Translations under genes and position numbers: made by a program
Part shown: positions 19,767 to 27,650 of the stretch, one piece after another
Layout: the number at the start of each line of letters is the position of its first letter
Position numbering within the stretch: the stretch's first letter is position 1
The notes under the pieces: model-generated
What the model was told of the DNA's origin: nothing
Databases searched by the model: none
Seen by the model: the letters and a program-made list of their open reading frames with translations, nothing else
DNA from: Lapillicoccus jejuensis
GTDB lineage: Bacteria; Actinomycetota; Actinomycetes; Actinomycetales; Dermatophilaceae
Reading direction: 5' to 3'
DNA: 64,000 bases
Assembly (NCBI RefSeq): GCF_006715055.1
Contig: NZ_VFMN01000001.1
Location: forward strand, 4,402,001-4,466,000

Positions 19767-20710
19767 GAGGTGGACGGCACGTCGGACTTCGCGTCCGACG
19801 AGATGCCGTAGTGCCCCGTGGTGCCCTTGAGGTCGGCGGCGGCGGCCAGCACCAGCAGCCCGGCCCCGGTCACCGAGTCGGCGTGGTCGACGGTCGTCAC
19901 GGTGGCCGCCTCCTGCTTGTCGGCGCGCACGCTCGTGACGAGCGAGGTCGTCACGTCCTGCCCGACCGCGGTGCTCGGTGACCCGGTGGCCACCAGCGCG
20001 CCCTCGGCGTCGGCGTCGAGCCGGGTCAGCAGGGTGCTCATCGTCGCCACCTGGGCGGCGACGGAGTCCTTGGTGCCGGACAGCGGGCCGCCGAGCAGGA
20101 CGGCGTACTGGGCCCGGGCGGGGGCGTCGTCGCTGAGGTCGATGAGCCCCGCCTTGGTCAGCACCTGCAGGGCGGCGACCGACCCGGACGGCGCCGCCGG
20201 GGCGCCGTCCTTGCCGCGGACGAGGGTGCGGGCGAGGACCTGCGCGACGACGGCGTCGCCGTCGTCGCCGGACGTCGTCCCGAGCAGCGCGGACGCCTGC
20301 GCGCCGGCGGTGAGCCGGGCGGCGGCCGAGTCGGGGCTGCGGAAGGCGTCGGAGAGCGTGACGACGGTGGTCACCGTCGCCCCGGCCTGCTCGAGGGCGG
20401 TGCGGGTCACCTCCGAGAACTGCCCCGCGGTGTCGCTCGTGACGACGAGGACGACGGTGACGTCCTTGAGCCGGCCGGCGAGCGCGGTCGGGGCGACGGC
20501 GGCGGCGTAGTCGTTGCCCTGGGTGACGCTGCGCCCGGCGTCGTCGAGCTCGGTGCGCAGCTGGTCCTTCTCCTGGCGCAGCTGGGAGACCTGGTCCGAC
20601 AGCTGGGTGCCGATGCTGCCCTGCAGGGGGCCGGCGCCGAGGACGATCCCGACTGCGAGGGCCACGAAGATCGAGACGATGGAGACGAGGTGGTAGCGGA
20701 AGTCGATCAC
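19763..20710 (-). CDS. mctB: Copper transporter MctB-like envelope protein
   Basis: A 315-aa protein beginning IDFRYHLVSIVSIFVALAVG, the conserved start of the MctB/Rv1698 family, with one transmembrane helix (residues 9-27), followed by a coiled coil (SDQVSQLRQEKDQLRTELDD, residues 37-56). The rest is a soluble, Thr/Val/Ala-rich extracytoplasmic domain. The mycobacterial member was linked to copper efflux, but in the SteA-linked gene order it is often viewed as the SteB partner, forming a SteAB-like complex that affects septal cell-wall hydrolysis. The adjacency to steA here (GTGA overlap) favours the second view. The start is GTG 20710. Confidence 0.85.
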   Translation of the reverse strand: MIDFRYHLVSIVSIFVALAVGIVLGAGPLQGSIGTQLSDQVSQLRQEKDQLRTELDDAGRSVTQGNDYAAAVAPTALAGRLKDVTVVLVVTSDTAGQFSEVTRTALEQAGATVTTVVTLSDAFRSPDSAAARLTAGAQASALLGTTSGDDGDAVVAQVLARTLVRGKDGAPAAPSGSVAALQVLTKAGLIDLSDDAPARAQYAVLLGGPLSGTKDSVAAQVATMSTLLTRLDADAEGALVATGSPSTAVGQDVTTSLVTSVRADKQEAATVTTVDHADSVTGAGLLVLAAAADLKGTTGHYGISSDAKSDVPSTS

Positions 20711-21891
20711 GTGAAGAGGCCCGTCACCCAGGAGGTCAGGTCGTCCCAGCGCGCCCAGGCCACCTGGAGCAGCACCTGCCCTCCGGGGGTCGACTGCAGC
20801 GCGGCGAGCAGGGCGAGCAACGCGACCCCGAGCGCGCCGAAGAGCGACACCCCGGAGATCCGCGACCGGTAGAGCCGGTTGACGCCCTTGGCGTCGACGA
20901 GCTTGCCACCGACGCGCAGCCGGGTGAGGAAGGTGCTGGCCATGCCGGCCCGGCCCTTGTCGAGGAACTCGACGAGGGTGGCGTGCGTGCCGACGGCGAC
21001 GATGAGGGTGGCCCCCTTGTCGTCGGCGAGCAGCATCGCGACGTCCTCGCTCGTGCCGGTGGCCGGGAAGACGACCGGCTCGATGCCGAGGTCGCGCACG
21101 CGCTCCAGGCCGGGCGCGCGGCCGTCGCGGTAGGCGTGCACGACGACCTCGGCGCCGCAGCGCAGGGCGCGGTCGCTGACCGAGTCCATGTCGCCGACGA
21201 TGAGGTCGGGCTGGTGGCCGGCCTCGAGCAGGGCGTCGGCGCCGCCGTCGACGCCGAGCAGGACCGGGCGGTACTCGCGGATGTAGTGCCGCAGCGCCTG
21301 CAGGTCCTCGAGGTAGTGGTAGCCGCGCACGACGATGAGGGCGTGCCGCCCCTCGAGCCGGGTGCGGATCTCGGGGACGCCGACGCCGTCGAGGAGCAGG
21401 TCGCGCTCGCGCTTGAGGTACTCCATCGTGTTGCCGGCGAACGCCTCGAGCTGGACGGCGAGCCCGGCGCGTGCGGCCTCCATCGCCTCGCGCACGGTGT
21501 CGGCGTCCTGCCGGGTCCCGGTGGCGGCGACCTGGCCGCGCACGAGCAGGGTGTTGCCCTCGACGACCCCGACGTCGCCCTCCTTGAGCGCCGCCACCGC
21601 CTCCTGGCCGACGCCGTCGAGCAGCGGGATCCCCGCGCCGAGGAGGATCTCCGGGCCGAGGTTGGGGTAGCGCCCCGAGATCGACGCGGCCGCGTTGACG
21701 ACCGCCGCCGGCCGCAGGGCCGCCAGCGCCTCCGCGCTCACCCGGTCGAGGTCGACGTGGTCGATGACCGCGACGTCACCGGGGCGCAGGCGCTTGGTGA
21801 GGTTCTTCGTGCGGGCGTCGACGCGGATCGGACCGCCGTGCTGGTGGGGTCCGGGGTCCGCGGAGCGGCGCAACCGTAACGAGAGGGACAT
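20707..21891 (-). CDS. steA: Putative cytokinetic ring protein SteA
   Basis: A 394-aa protein. Residues 20-180 are the conserved N-terminal domain (RTKNLTKRLRPGDVAVIDHV, then VVNAAASISGRYPNLGPEIL). Residues 185-330 resemble thiamine pyrophosphokinase (LLGVDGGADALLEAGHQPDL, then GDMDSVSDRAL). A C-terminal membrane segment is followed by a short tail. SteA is known in corynebacteria as a divisome protein working with SteB. ATG 21891 follows the recN stop by 6 bases, and the stop overlaps the MctB/SteB-like gene. It probably anchors a complex at the septum that restrains or times cell-wall cleavage. Confidence 0.88.
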   Translation of the reverse strand: MSLSLRLRRSADPGPHQHGGPIRVDARTKNLTKRLRPGDVAVIDHVDLDRVSAEALAALRPAAVVNAAASISGRYPNLGPEILLGAGIPLLDGVGQEAVAALKEGDVGVVEGNTLLVRGQVAATGTRQDADTVREAMEAARAGLAVQLEAFAGNTMEYLKRERDLLLDGVGVPEIRTRLEGRHALIVVRGYHYLEDLQALRHYIREYRPVLLGVDGGADALLEAGHQPDLIVGDMDSVSDRALRCGAEVVVHAYRDGRAPGLERVRDLGIEPVVFPATGTSEDVAMLLADDKGATLIVAVGTHATLVEFLDKGRAGMASTFLTRLRVGGKLVDAKGVNRLYRSRISGVSLFGALGVALLALLAALQSTPGGQVLLQVAWARWDDLTSWVTGLFT

Positions 21892-21897
21892 CGGTGC

Positions 21898-23709
21898 TCA
21901 TCGTGCCATGGTGCGGCGGGCCCTCGCCCGGCCCCGGCGTGGCGCGTCGCCGCCCGTGCGGGCCGCGGCCGCCTGCGCCACGAGCTCCCGGGCGTGGGCG
22001 AGCCCGGCGGCCGAGCCGGGGTCGCCGCCCATCATCCGCGAGAGCTCCGCGAGCCGCTCCTCGTCCTCGACGAGGGCGACCGACGAGGCCGTGACCCGGC
22101 CGTCGTCGTCCTTGCGCACGACGAGGTGCCGGTCGGCGAAGGCGGCGACCTGGGCGAGGTGGGTGACGACGACGACCTGGGCCCCGCGGGCCAGCGCGGC
22201 GAGCCGGGCGCCGACGTCGATCGCGGCGCGGCCGCCGACCCCCGCGTCCACCTCGTCGAAGACGAAGGTGGGCACGCTCGCCGCGCCGCCGCCCGCGGTG
22301 GCGGTGACGACCTCGAGGGCGAGCATGACCCGCGACAGCTCGCCGCCGGACGCGGCCCTGGCGACGCTGCGCGCGGGGGCCCCGGCGTTGGCGGCGAGCA
22401 GGATCTCGACCTCGTCGACGCCGTGCCGCCAGGCGCGCACCCGCTCACCGTCGACGAGCAGACCCTCGTCGCCGTCGGGCGGGGGCGCCGTCGTCACCGC
22501 GACCTCGACGCGCGCCTTGCCCATGGCCAGGTGCCCCAGCTCGGTGGTCACCCGTCCCGCGAAGTCCCGAGCCGCGGCCAGGCGGGCGGCCCGCAGCCGC
22601 GCCGCCCGCTCCCCCAGCCCGGCGCGCAGCTCGGCGGTCCGCGCCTCGAGGGCCTCGACCCGGTCGTCGGCCCCGAGGATCTCCTCGAGGCTCGCCGCGG
22701 CCTCGCGGGCCCAGGCGAGGACCTCGTCGACGGTGTCGCCGTAGGCGCGGGTCAGCGCGGCGAGGTCGGCCCGCCGCTGCTGCACCTGCGCCAGCCGGCC
22801 CGGGTCGACGTCGACCGACGCCCCGTACGACGCGAGGTCGGTCGAGAGGTCCGCGGCGAGGTAGGCGACCTCGGCGAGCCGCTTCTCCAGGCCGGCGAGC
22901 TCCGGGTCGTGCTCCTGCACCGGCGCGAGCGCCGAGCGGGCGGTCGCCAGCAGCTCGAGGACGCCGGCGGCGGCGTCGGAGAAGCCGTCGCCCTCGCCGG
23001 TCAGCAGCCCGTGGGCCTGCTCGGCGGCCAGGCGCAGCGTGTCGGCGTGGCCCAGCCGCTCGTCCTCGGCGCGCAGCGCGAGATCCTCCCCGGGCTGCGG
23101 GTCGAGCGCCTCGATGCGGTCGAGGCCGGCGCGCAGGGCGTCGACCTCGCGGGCGCGCTCGCGCGCGAGCCGGCGCAGCCGGTCCCGTTCCGCGACGGCC
23201 TCGGTCAGGGCGTCGTACGCCGCCGTGTACTCCTCCCGGGCGGTGCGCAGCGCCGGGCCGCCGGCGTCGTCGAGGACCTGGCGGTGCTGGTCGCCCTGGC
23301 GCAGCCGCCACTGGTCGGCCTGGCCGTGGACGGCGACGAGCTGCTCGCCCAGCTCGGCGAGGACGCCGACCGGGGCGGAGCGGCCGCCGACGTGGGCGCG
23401 GGAGCGCCCCTCGCGGCTGACCGTGCGGGCCAGGACGAGCTCGCCGTCGGTGTCGGCGCCCGCCTCGGCGGCGCGCACGAGTGCCGGGTGGCCGGGGGGC
23501 AGCTCGACGAGACCCTCGACGAGCGCGGTGTCGCTCCCGGCGCGCACGAGGCCGGCGTCGGCGCGGGCCCCGAGCAGGAGACCGAGGCCGGAGACGACCA
23601 TCGTCTTGCCCGCCCCGGTCTCCCCGGTGAGGACGTTGAGGCCGGGGCTGAGGTCCAGCACGGCGTCGTCGATGACGCCGAGGCCGCGCAACCGGATCTG
23701 CTGGAACAC
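21898..23709 (-). CDS. recN: DNA repair protein RecN
   Basis: A 603-aa SMC-like ATPase for double-strand break repair. Walker A GETGAGKT is at residues 29-36. Two long Arg/Glu/Ala-rich coiled-coil arms (about residues 155-380) flank a hinge. The ABC signature is RAASGGELSRVMLALEVV, and Walker B lies in VPTFVFDEVDAGVGG near residue 505, followed by the D-loop and the switch VVVTHLAQVAAFADRH. GTG 23709 (VFQQIRLRGLGVID) is the family start; the longer frame adds a non-conserved tail. TAGGCT 7 bases upstream, overlapping the nadK stop, could drive a leaderless recN message. Confidence 0.96.
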   Translation of the reverse strand: MFQQIRLRGLGVIDDAVLDLSPGLNVLTGETGAGKTMVVSGLGLLLGARADAGLVRAGSDTALVEGLVELPPGHPALVRAAEAGADTDGELVLARTVSREGRSRAHVGGRSAPVGVLAELGEQLVAVHGQADQWRLRQGDQHRQVLDDAGGPALRTAREEYTAAYDALTEAVAERDRLRRLARERAREVDALRAGLDRIEALDPQPGEDLALRAEDERLGHADTLRLAAEQAHGLLTGEGDGFSDAAAGVLELLATARSALAPVQEHDPELAGLEKRLAEVAYLAADLSTDLASYGASVDVDPGRLAQVQQRRADLAALTRAYGDTVDEVLAWAREAAASLEEILGADDRVEALEARTAELRAGLGERAARLRAARLAAARDFAGRVTTELGHLAMGKARVEVAVTTAPPPDGDEGLLVDGERVRAWRHGVDEVEILLAANAGAPARSVARAASGGELSRVMLALEVVTATAGGGAASVPTFVFDEVDAGVGGRAAIDVGARLAALARGAQVVVVTHLAQVAAFADRHLVVRKDDDGRVTASSVALVEDEERLAELSRMMGGDPGSAAGLAHARELVAQAAAARTGGDAPRRGRARARRTMAR

Positions 23710-23716
23710 GGGGCCC

Positions 23717-23722
23717 AGCCTA
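23717..23722 (-). promoter_or_regulatory. Candidate -10 element (TAGGCT) of recN, overlapping the nadK stop
   Basis: The first three bases are the TAG stop of nadK, and the hexamer ends 7 bases before GTG 23709. No ribosome site is present. A separate recN promoter would allow induction apart from nadK. I saw no obvious SOS operator. Confidence 0.4.
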
Positions 23723-24631
23723 CGGTCGGGCGGCGACACGCCCCTTGCCGCGCCACCCGGCTGTGGAGAGGTCGAACTTCGCCACCAGCCGGTCGGTGAA
23801 CGTCGAGGCGTTGAACCGGGCCAGCCGCACGGGCAGCTCGCCGCGGCGCACCTCGATCCGGGCGCCGGGCGGCAGGTCGACCTGGCGCCGCCCGTCGCAC
23901 CACAGGACGCCGTACCCCTGCGTCCCGGGGACGACCTCGACGGCCAGGTGCGAGCGCGGACCGACGACGAGCGGGCGGGCGAAGAGCGCGTGCGCGCTGT
24001 TGGGGACGAGCAGCATCGCCTCGACGTCGGGCCAGACCACGGGTCCGCCCGCGGAGAAGGCGTACGCCGTCGAGCCGGTGGGTGTGGAGATGACGACGCC
24101 GTCGCACCCCAGCGTCGACAGCGGGCGGTCGTCGACCTCGACGGTGACCTCGAGCATCCGCTCGCGGGACGCTTTCTCGACGCTGACCTCGTTGAGGGCC
24201 CACGAGCCCCAGGCCTCGCGGCCGTCCTCGTGGACGAGCACGTCGAGGGTCATCCGCTCCTCGACGACGTAGCTGCGCTCGAGGATGTGCTCGACGGTCG
24301 CGGCGACCTCCTCGCGCTCGGCCTCGGCGAGGAACCCGACGTGGCCGAGGTTGACGCCGAGCAGCGGGGCGTCCGAGCCGCGCGAGCACTCGGCGCCGCG
24401 CAGGATCGTCCCGTCGCCGCCGAGGACGACGACGAGCTCGCATCCGTTGGCCGGCTCCACCGGGTCGGACGGCACGACGGGGCCGACGTCGATGCCGGCG
24501 AACATCTCCTGCTCGGCGGGCGGGAAGGCCACCTCGACGCCGGAGGCGACGAGCTCCTCGACGACCCCGCGGGCGATGTCGACGACCTCCCGCCGGCGGG
24601 GGTGCGCGACGAGCAGGATGCGTCGGGTCAC
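23720..24631 (-). CDS. nadK: NAD kinase
   Basis: A 303-aa enzyme that phosphorylates NAD to NADP. It shows the diagnostic ELVVVLGGDGTILRGAECSR (GGDGT at residues 71-75) and NLGHVGFLAEAE. The NAD-binding motifs are WALNEVSVEKASRERMLEV and the Gly/Thr-rich GVVISTPTGSTAYAFSAGGP. The C-terminal strands end with RLVAKFDLSTAGWRGKG. The GTG start at 24631 overlaps the tlyA stop as GTGA; a longer in-frame start at 24709 would invade tlyA and is not conserved. The tlyA-nadK-recN order is the standard actinobacterial arrangement. Confidence 0.96.
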   Translation of the reverse strand: MTRRILLVAHPRRREVVDIARGVVEELVASGVEVAFPPAEQEMFAGIDVGPVVPSDPVEPANGCELVVVLGGDGTILRGAECSRGSDAPLLGVNLGHVGFLAEAEREEVAATVEHILERSYVVEERMTLDVLVHEDGREAWGSWALNEVSVEKASRERMLEVTVEVDDRPLSTLGCDGVVISTPTGSTAYAFSAGGPVVWPDVEAMLLVPNSAHALFARPLVVGPRSHLAVEVVPGTQGYGVLWCDGRRQVDLPPGARIEVRRGELPVRLARFNASTFTDRLVAKFDLSTAGWRGKGRVAARP

Positions 24632-25431
24632 GGGGAGGCCTCCAGGGCGTCGAGGTCGGCGAGGTCGGGCAGCGCGACCGGCGGGTCGTCGGTGCGCGTC
24701 GTCACCCACAGTAGGTACTCACGGTTGCCGTCCCCCCCGCGGATCGGGCTGACGGCCAGACCCCGCGGGTGCAGCCCGAGGTCGACCGCCGTGGCCAGTA
24801 CCCCGCGGACCGCCTCGTGACGCTGCTGGACGGAGGTGACGACCCCCGTGCGGCCCAGGCGCTCGCGGCCCACCTCGAACTGCGGCTTGACGAGGACGAC
24901 GAGGTCGGCGTCCGGGGCGGCCAGGGCCGCCATCGGCGCCAGCGCCAGGCGCAGCGAGATGAAGGAGAGGTCGGCGACGACGACGCCGTACGGCGCCCCG
25001 AGGTCGCCCGGGGCGACGTCGCGGATGTTCGTCCCCGAGCGCTCCTCGACGCGAGGGTCGGCGGCGATCGCGGGGACGAGCTGGCCGTGGCCGACGTCCA
25101 GCGCGGTGACGTGCGCGGCCCCCGCCTCGAGCAGGACCTGGGTGAACCCCCCGGTGCTCGCGCCGACGTCGAGGCAGCGCCGCCCGGCGACGGCGAGGCC
25201 GTCGGGGCCGAACGCACGCAGGGCCCCCAGCAGCTTGTGGGCCGCGCGCCCGACCCAGGGCTCGGGCTCCCGGGTGAGGCCGACCTCGGCGCCCGGTGGG
25301 ACGGGCGTCGACGGCTTGCGCTGCACGGTCCCGTCGACGAGGACGACGCCGTCGTCCAGCAGCTCGCGCGCCTGGGCCCGCGACCGGGCCAGCCCGCTGC
25401 GCACGAGCCGGGCGTCGAGGCGCTCGGTCAC
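24628..25431 (-). CDS. tlyA: TlyA-family rRNA 2'-O-methyltransferase
   Basis: A 267-aa protein. Residues 3-60 are an S4 RNA-binding domain (RLDARLVRSGLARSRAQARE). Residues 80-250 are a Rossmann methyltransferase: the SAM-binding CLDVGASTGGFTQVLLEAGA, ALDVGHGQL, VVADLSFISLRL, and the catalytic-region Lys in LVVLVKPQFEVGRE. TlyA methylates cytidines in 16S and 23S rRNA, which in mycobacteria is needed for capreomycin binding. It is coupled by GTGA overlaps to the small gene upstream and to nadK downstream. Confidence 0.94.
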   Translation of the reverse strand: MTERLDARLVRSGLARSRAQARELLDDGVVLVDGTVQRKPSTPVPPGAEVGLTREPEPWVGRAAHKLLGALRAFGPDGLAVAGRRCLDVGASTGGFTQVLLEAGAAHVTALDVGHGQLVPAIAADPRVEERSGTNIRDVAPGDLGAPYGVVVADLSFISLRLALAPMAALAAPDADLVVLVKPQFEVGRERLGRTGVVTSVQQRHEAVRGVLATAVDLGLHPRGLAVSPIRGGDGNREYLLWVTTRTDDPPVALPDLADLDALEASP

Positions 25432-25658
25432 CCGCGGCCGAGGTCCTGCAGCCGCTCCTGCAGCCGCGCGTGGACGCGCTCCCCCGCCCGCGCCTGCGCG
25501 TCGAGGTCACCGTCGCGGGCGGCCTGCTCGAGCTCGCCGAGGGCCTCGTCGACCGGCTCGTCCCCGGTGCGGGGGGCGGGCCGGAAGGGCGCCGGGAAGA
25601 GCCCGTCCTCGCCCTCGTCGAGGGGCTCGGGGTGGGCCTGGTCGTCCGCGTCGCTCAC
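25428..25658 (-). CDS. Small acidic conserved actinobacterial protein
   Basis: A 76-aa acidic protein with an N-terminal disordered Asp/Glu/Pro tract and a C-terminal helix (EALGELEQAARDGDLDAQAR, then ERVHARLQERLQDLG). Small proteins of this type precede tlyA in many actinobacteria; the function is unknown. The stop overlaps the tlyA start. GTG 25658 lies 6 bases after a TAGGCT hexamer without a ribosome site, so this is probably the first, leaderless gene of the tlyA-recN message. Confidence 0.7.
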   Translation of the reverse strand: MSDADDQAHPEPLDEGEDGLFPAPFRPAPRTGDEPVDEALGELEQAARDGDLDAQARAGERVHARLQERLQDLGRG

Positions 25659-25664
25659 CCGGGC

Positions 25665-25670
25665 AGCCTA
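25665..25670 (-). promoter_or_regulatory. Candidate -10 element (TAGGCT) for the tlyA operon
   Basis: TAGGCT is 6 bases before GTG 25658 and follows the stop of the Lys/Ala-tailed gene. It fits a leaderless start for the run of coupled genes downstream. Confidence 0.45.
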
Positions 25671-25678
25671 GCCGCGGG

Positions 25679-26515
25679 TCACGACCCCGACCCCGAGCCC
25701 GTACGGCGCCGCGTGGTCGCCGTCGTCGTGGCGGTCGTGCGCTTCGTGGGTGTGGCCTTCTTGGCCGTGCTCGTGGTGGTCGCGGCCCTCTTCGCGGTCG
25801 TGCTCTTCGCGGTCGTGCTCCTCGTGGCCGTGGCCTTCTTGGCCGTGCTCTTCGCGGCCGCGGCCGTCTTCGCGGTGGTGCTCCTCGTGGCCGTGGCCTT
25901 CTTGGCCGTGCTCTTCGCGGCCGTGGCCTTCTTCGCGGTGGTGCTCTTCGTGGCCGCGGCCTTCTTCGCCGGGGTGGCCTTCTTCGCCGGGGTGGCCTTC
26001 TTGGCGGTCGTGGCCGTCCCGGCCGTCGTCCGAGCGGGGGCCGGCTCGGTGAGTGGACGCTCGGGAGCGGGGACCGGGCGCGGGGTGGGACCGCCCTTGC
26101 CGAAGGCCTGCGCGGCGGCGGCGCCGGCACGGGAGACGCCGACGAGACCGGCGGCGGCCGCGTTCCGGGCGACGGCGGACGGGGTCAGCTGGGCCCGCAG
26201 CTCGTCCACGTCGGCGGCGAGCGAGGCGACCGCCTCGACGGCGCGCGACAGCTCCGACGACGGGCTCGACAGGGCCGCCGAGACGCCCTTCTCGACCTCG
26301 GACCGGACCAGCACGAGCAGGCTCTCGCGGTTGGCGCGGGCCGCGGCGAGGATCTCCTCGGCGAGGGCGCCCGCCTGACCGAGGGCGGGCGTGGAGACCA
26401 CGCCGGCGCCCAGCGACAGCAACGCGTCGGCCGCTTCGGTCGCCTTGGCCTTCGTCAGCTCCCCGAGCCCGGCCGCGAGCTGGAGGTAGCCGCGCAGCGA
26501 CTCCATCGACGACAT
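25679..26515 (-). CDS. Two-part protein: helical domain plus Lys/Ala/Thr-rich repeat tail
   Basis: A 278-aa protein. Residues 1-130 form a helical, phasin- or HBHA-like region (ESLRGYLQLAAGLGELTKAK, then SRAVEAVASLAADVDELRAQ) without membrane segments. After a Pro-rich linker, residues about 165-270 are repeats of the type TAKKAT, PAKKAT and TKSTTAKKA, strongly basic like histone H1 or the tail of mycobacterial heparin-binding hemagglutinin. It may bind DNA or another polyanion or coat lipid bodies; the sequence does not decide. An excellent ribosome site (GGAAGGA, 7 bases before ATG 26515) sets the start. The matching DNA is a set of imperfect direct repeats and may vary in copy number. Confidence 0.75.
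   Translation of the reverse strand: MSSMESLRGYLQLAAGLGELTKAKATEAADALLSLGAGVVSTPALGQAGALAEEILAAARANRESLLVLVRSEVEKGVSAALSSPSSELSRAVEAVASLAADVDELRAQLTPSAVARNAAAAGLVGVSRAGAAAAQAFGKGGPTPRPVPAPERPLTEPAPARTTAGTATTAKKATPAKKATPAKKAAATKSTTAKKATAAKSTAKKATATRSTTAKTAAAAKSTAKKATATRSTTAKSTTAKRAATTTSTAKKATPTKRTTATTTATTRRRTGSGSGS
25740..26010. repeat. Imperfect repeats encoding the Lys/Ala tail
   Basis: Units of about 6 codons (forms of GCC AAG AAG GCC ACC read on the minus strand) recur, and a block of about 65-70 bases, readable on the plus strand from GTGGCCGTGGCCTTCTTGGC, occurs at least twice. The repeats are within a gene and stay in frame. Confidence 0.7.
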
Positions 26516-26594
26516 CCTGCTGTCCTTCCGTCACCGTCCCGCACGGGCGATCACCCGTGGGGTCGACCGGACGGCAGTCGCGGTCGTCCTCGTC

Positions 26595-26600
26595 AGGCTA
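26595..26600 (-). promoter_or_regulatory. Candidate -10 element (TAGCCT), overlapping the HAD gene stop
   Basis: The TAG stop of the upstream HAD phosphatase gene forms the first half of this hexamer. A start about 7 bases downstream would give the Lys/Ala-tailed gene a leader of roughly 70 bases that includes its good ribosome site. Confidence 0.35.
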
Positions 26601-27650
26601 GTGGGCAGCGCCCGACCTCGCCGTTCTCGCCGCGTCGTCGACGGCGTGGGCCAGGTCGCGCAGCCGGTCGGCGTCGGTCCCGGCGTCGCGGGCGGTGAGC
26701 AGCAGGCGCAGACCCGCCGCGAGCACCTCCGCCTCGGCGACGTCGGGGTCGGCGTCGGCGACCGGCCGCGTGCGCTCCACCTCGAGACGCTCGTCCGCCA
26801 GGCGGGCCCGGTGCCCGCCGGCGACGGTCCAGCCGTCCTCCTGGCGCACCGGCACGGGGTCGGCGTCGAGCGCCCGCAGGTCACGCGCGACGTACGTCGG
26901 CTGCGGAGACCCGGCGACGTCGGCCAGCGAGGCGAGGTCGTGCACGCCGGTGAGCACCCAGAGCGAGTCCATCCCGGCGGCGTCGGCGCCGAGGATGTCG
27001 GTGTCGAGCCGGTCCCCGACCCCGAGCAGCCGCCGGCTGCCGAGCCGCTCGGCGGCGACGTCGTACAGGTCCGCCTCCGGCTTGCCGACGACCTCCGGCT
27101 GCGTCCCCGTGGCGCGGGCGACCGCGGACACGAGGGTGCCGTTGCCGGGAGCCACCCCGCGGTCGGTCGGCAGCGTCCCGTCGGTGTTGGTGGCCACCCA
27201 GTCCGCACCCCCCTCGACGGCGTACGCCGCCTCGGCCAGGTCCGCCGCGGTGACCTCCGGTCCGTATCCCTGCAGGACGGCGACCACCGGATCGGCACCG
27301 GCGCGCAGGTCGGCGGGCGCCAGGGGCTCGAGCCCGCGCTCGCGCAGGGCCAGGGTCACGCCCTCACCGCCGACCGCGAGCACCCGGGCTCCGGTCGGGA
27401 CCCGCCCGGCGAGCCGTCGCGCGCCCGCCTGCGAGCTCGTCACGACCGCGTCGTCGTCGAGGGTCAGCCCGAGCCGGCGCAGGTGCTCGACGACCGCGGC
27501 GGGCGGGCGCGAGGCGTTGTTGGTCGCGTAGACGACAGGAGCGGTGCCACCGTCGAGGACCTCGACGGCGTGCGGGACGGGGTCCGGTCCGCGGTAGACC
27601 ACCCCGTCGAGGTCGCAGACCAGACCGTCGTACGACGACCGCAGGCTCAC
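26598..27650 (-). CDS. HAD-IIA family phosphatase (NagD-like)
   Basis: A 350-aa cytoplasmic hydrolase. The nucleophile motif YDGLVCDLDGVVYRGPD has Asp13 and Asp15; motif II is VVYATNNASRPPAAV; a large C2-type cap follows; VVGKPEADLYDVAAERLG holds the motif III Lys; and LLGVGDRLDTDILGADAAGM holds the motif IV Asp pair. Members dephosphorylate small molecules such as phosphoglycolate or nucleotides. The last 100 residues are an extra C-terminal region common in actinobacterial members. The GTG start overlaps the stop of the TPR gene, so the two are coupled. Confidence 0.9.
   Translation of the reverse strand: MSLRSSYDGLVCDLDGVVYRGPDPVPHAVEVLDGGTAPVVYATNNASRPPAAVVEHLRRLGLTLDDDAVVTSSQAGARRLAGRVPTGARVLAVGGEGVTLALRERGLEPLAPADLRAGADPVVAVLQGYGPEVTAADLAEAAYAVEGGADWVATNTDGTLPTDRGVAPGNGTLVSAVARATGTQPEVVGKPEADLYDVAAERLGSRRLLGVGDRLDTDILGADAAGMDSLWVLTGVHDLASLADVAGSPQPTYVARDLRALDADPVPVRQEDGWTVAGGHRARLADERLEVERTRPVADADPDVAEAEVLAAGLRLLLTARDAGTDADRLRDLAHAVDDAARTARSGAAH

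Noticed and set aside
25740-26010. CRISPR-like array
   Set aside because: The repeats are short, adjacent and in frame with a gene, with no unique spacers and no cas genes nearby.
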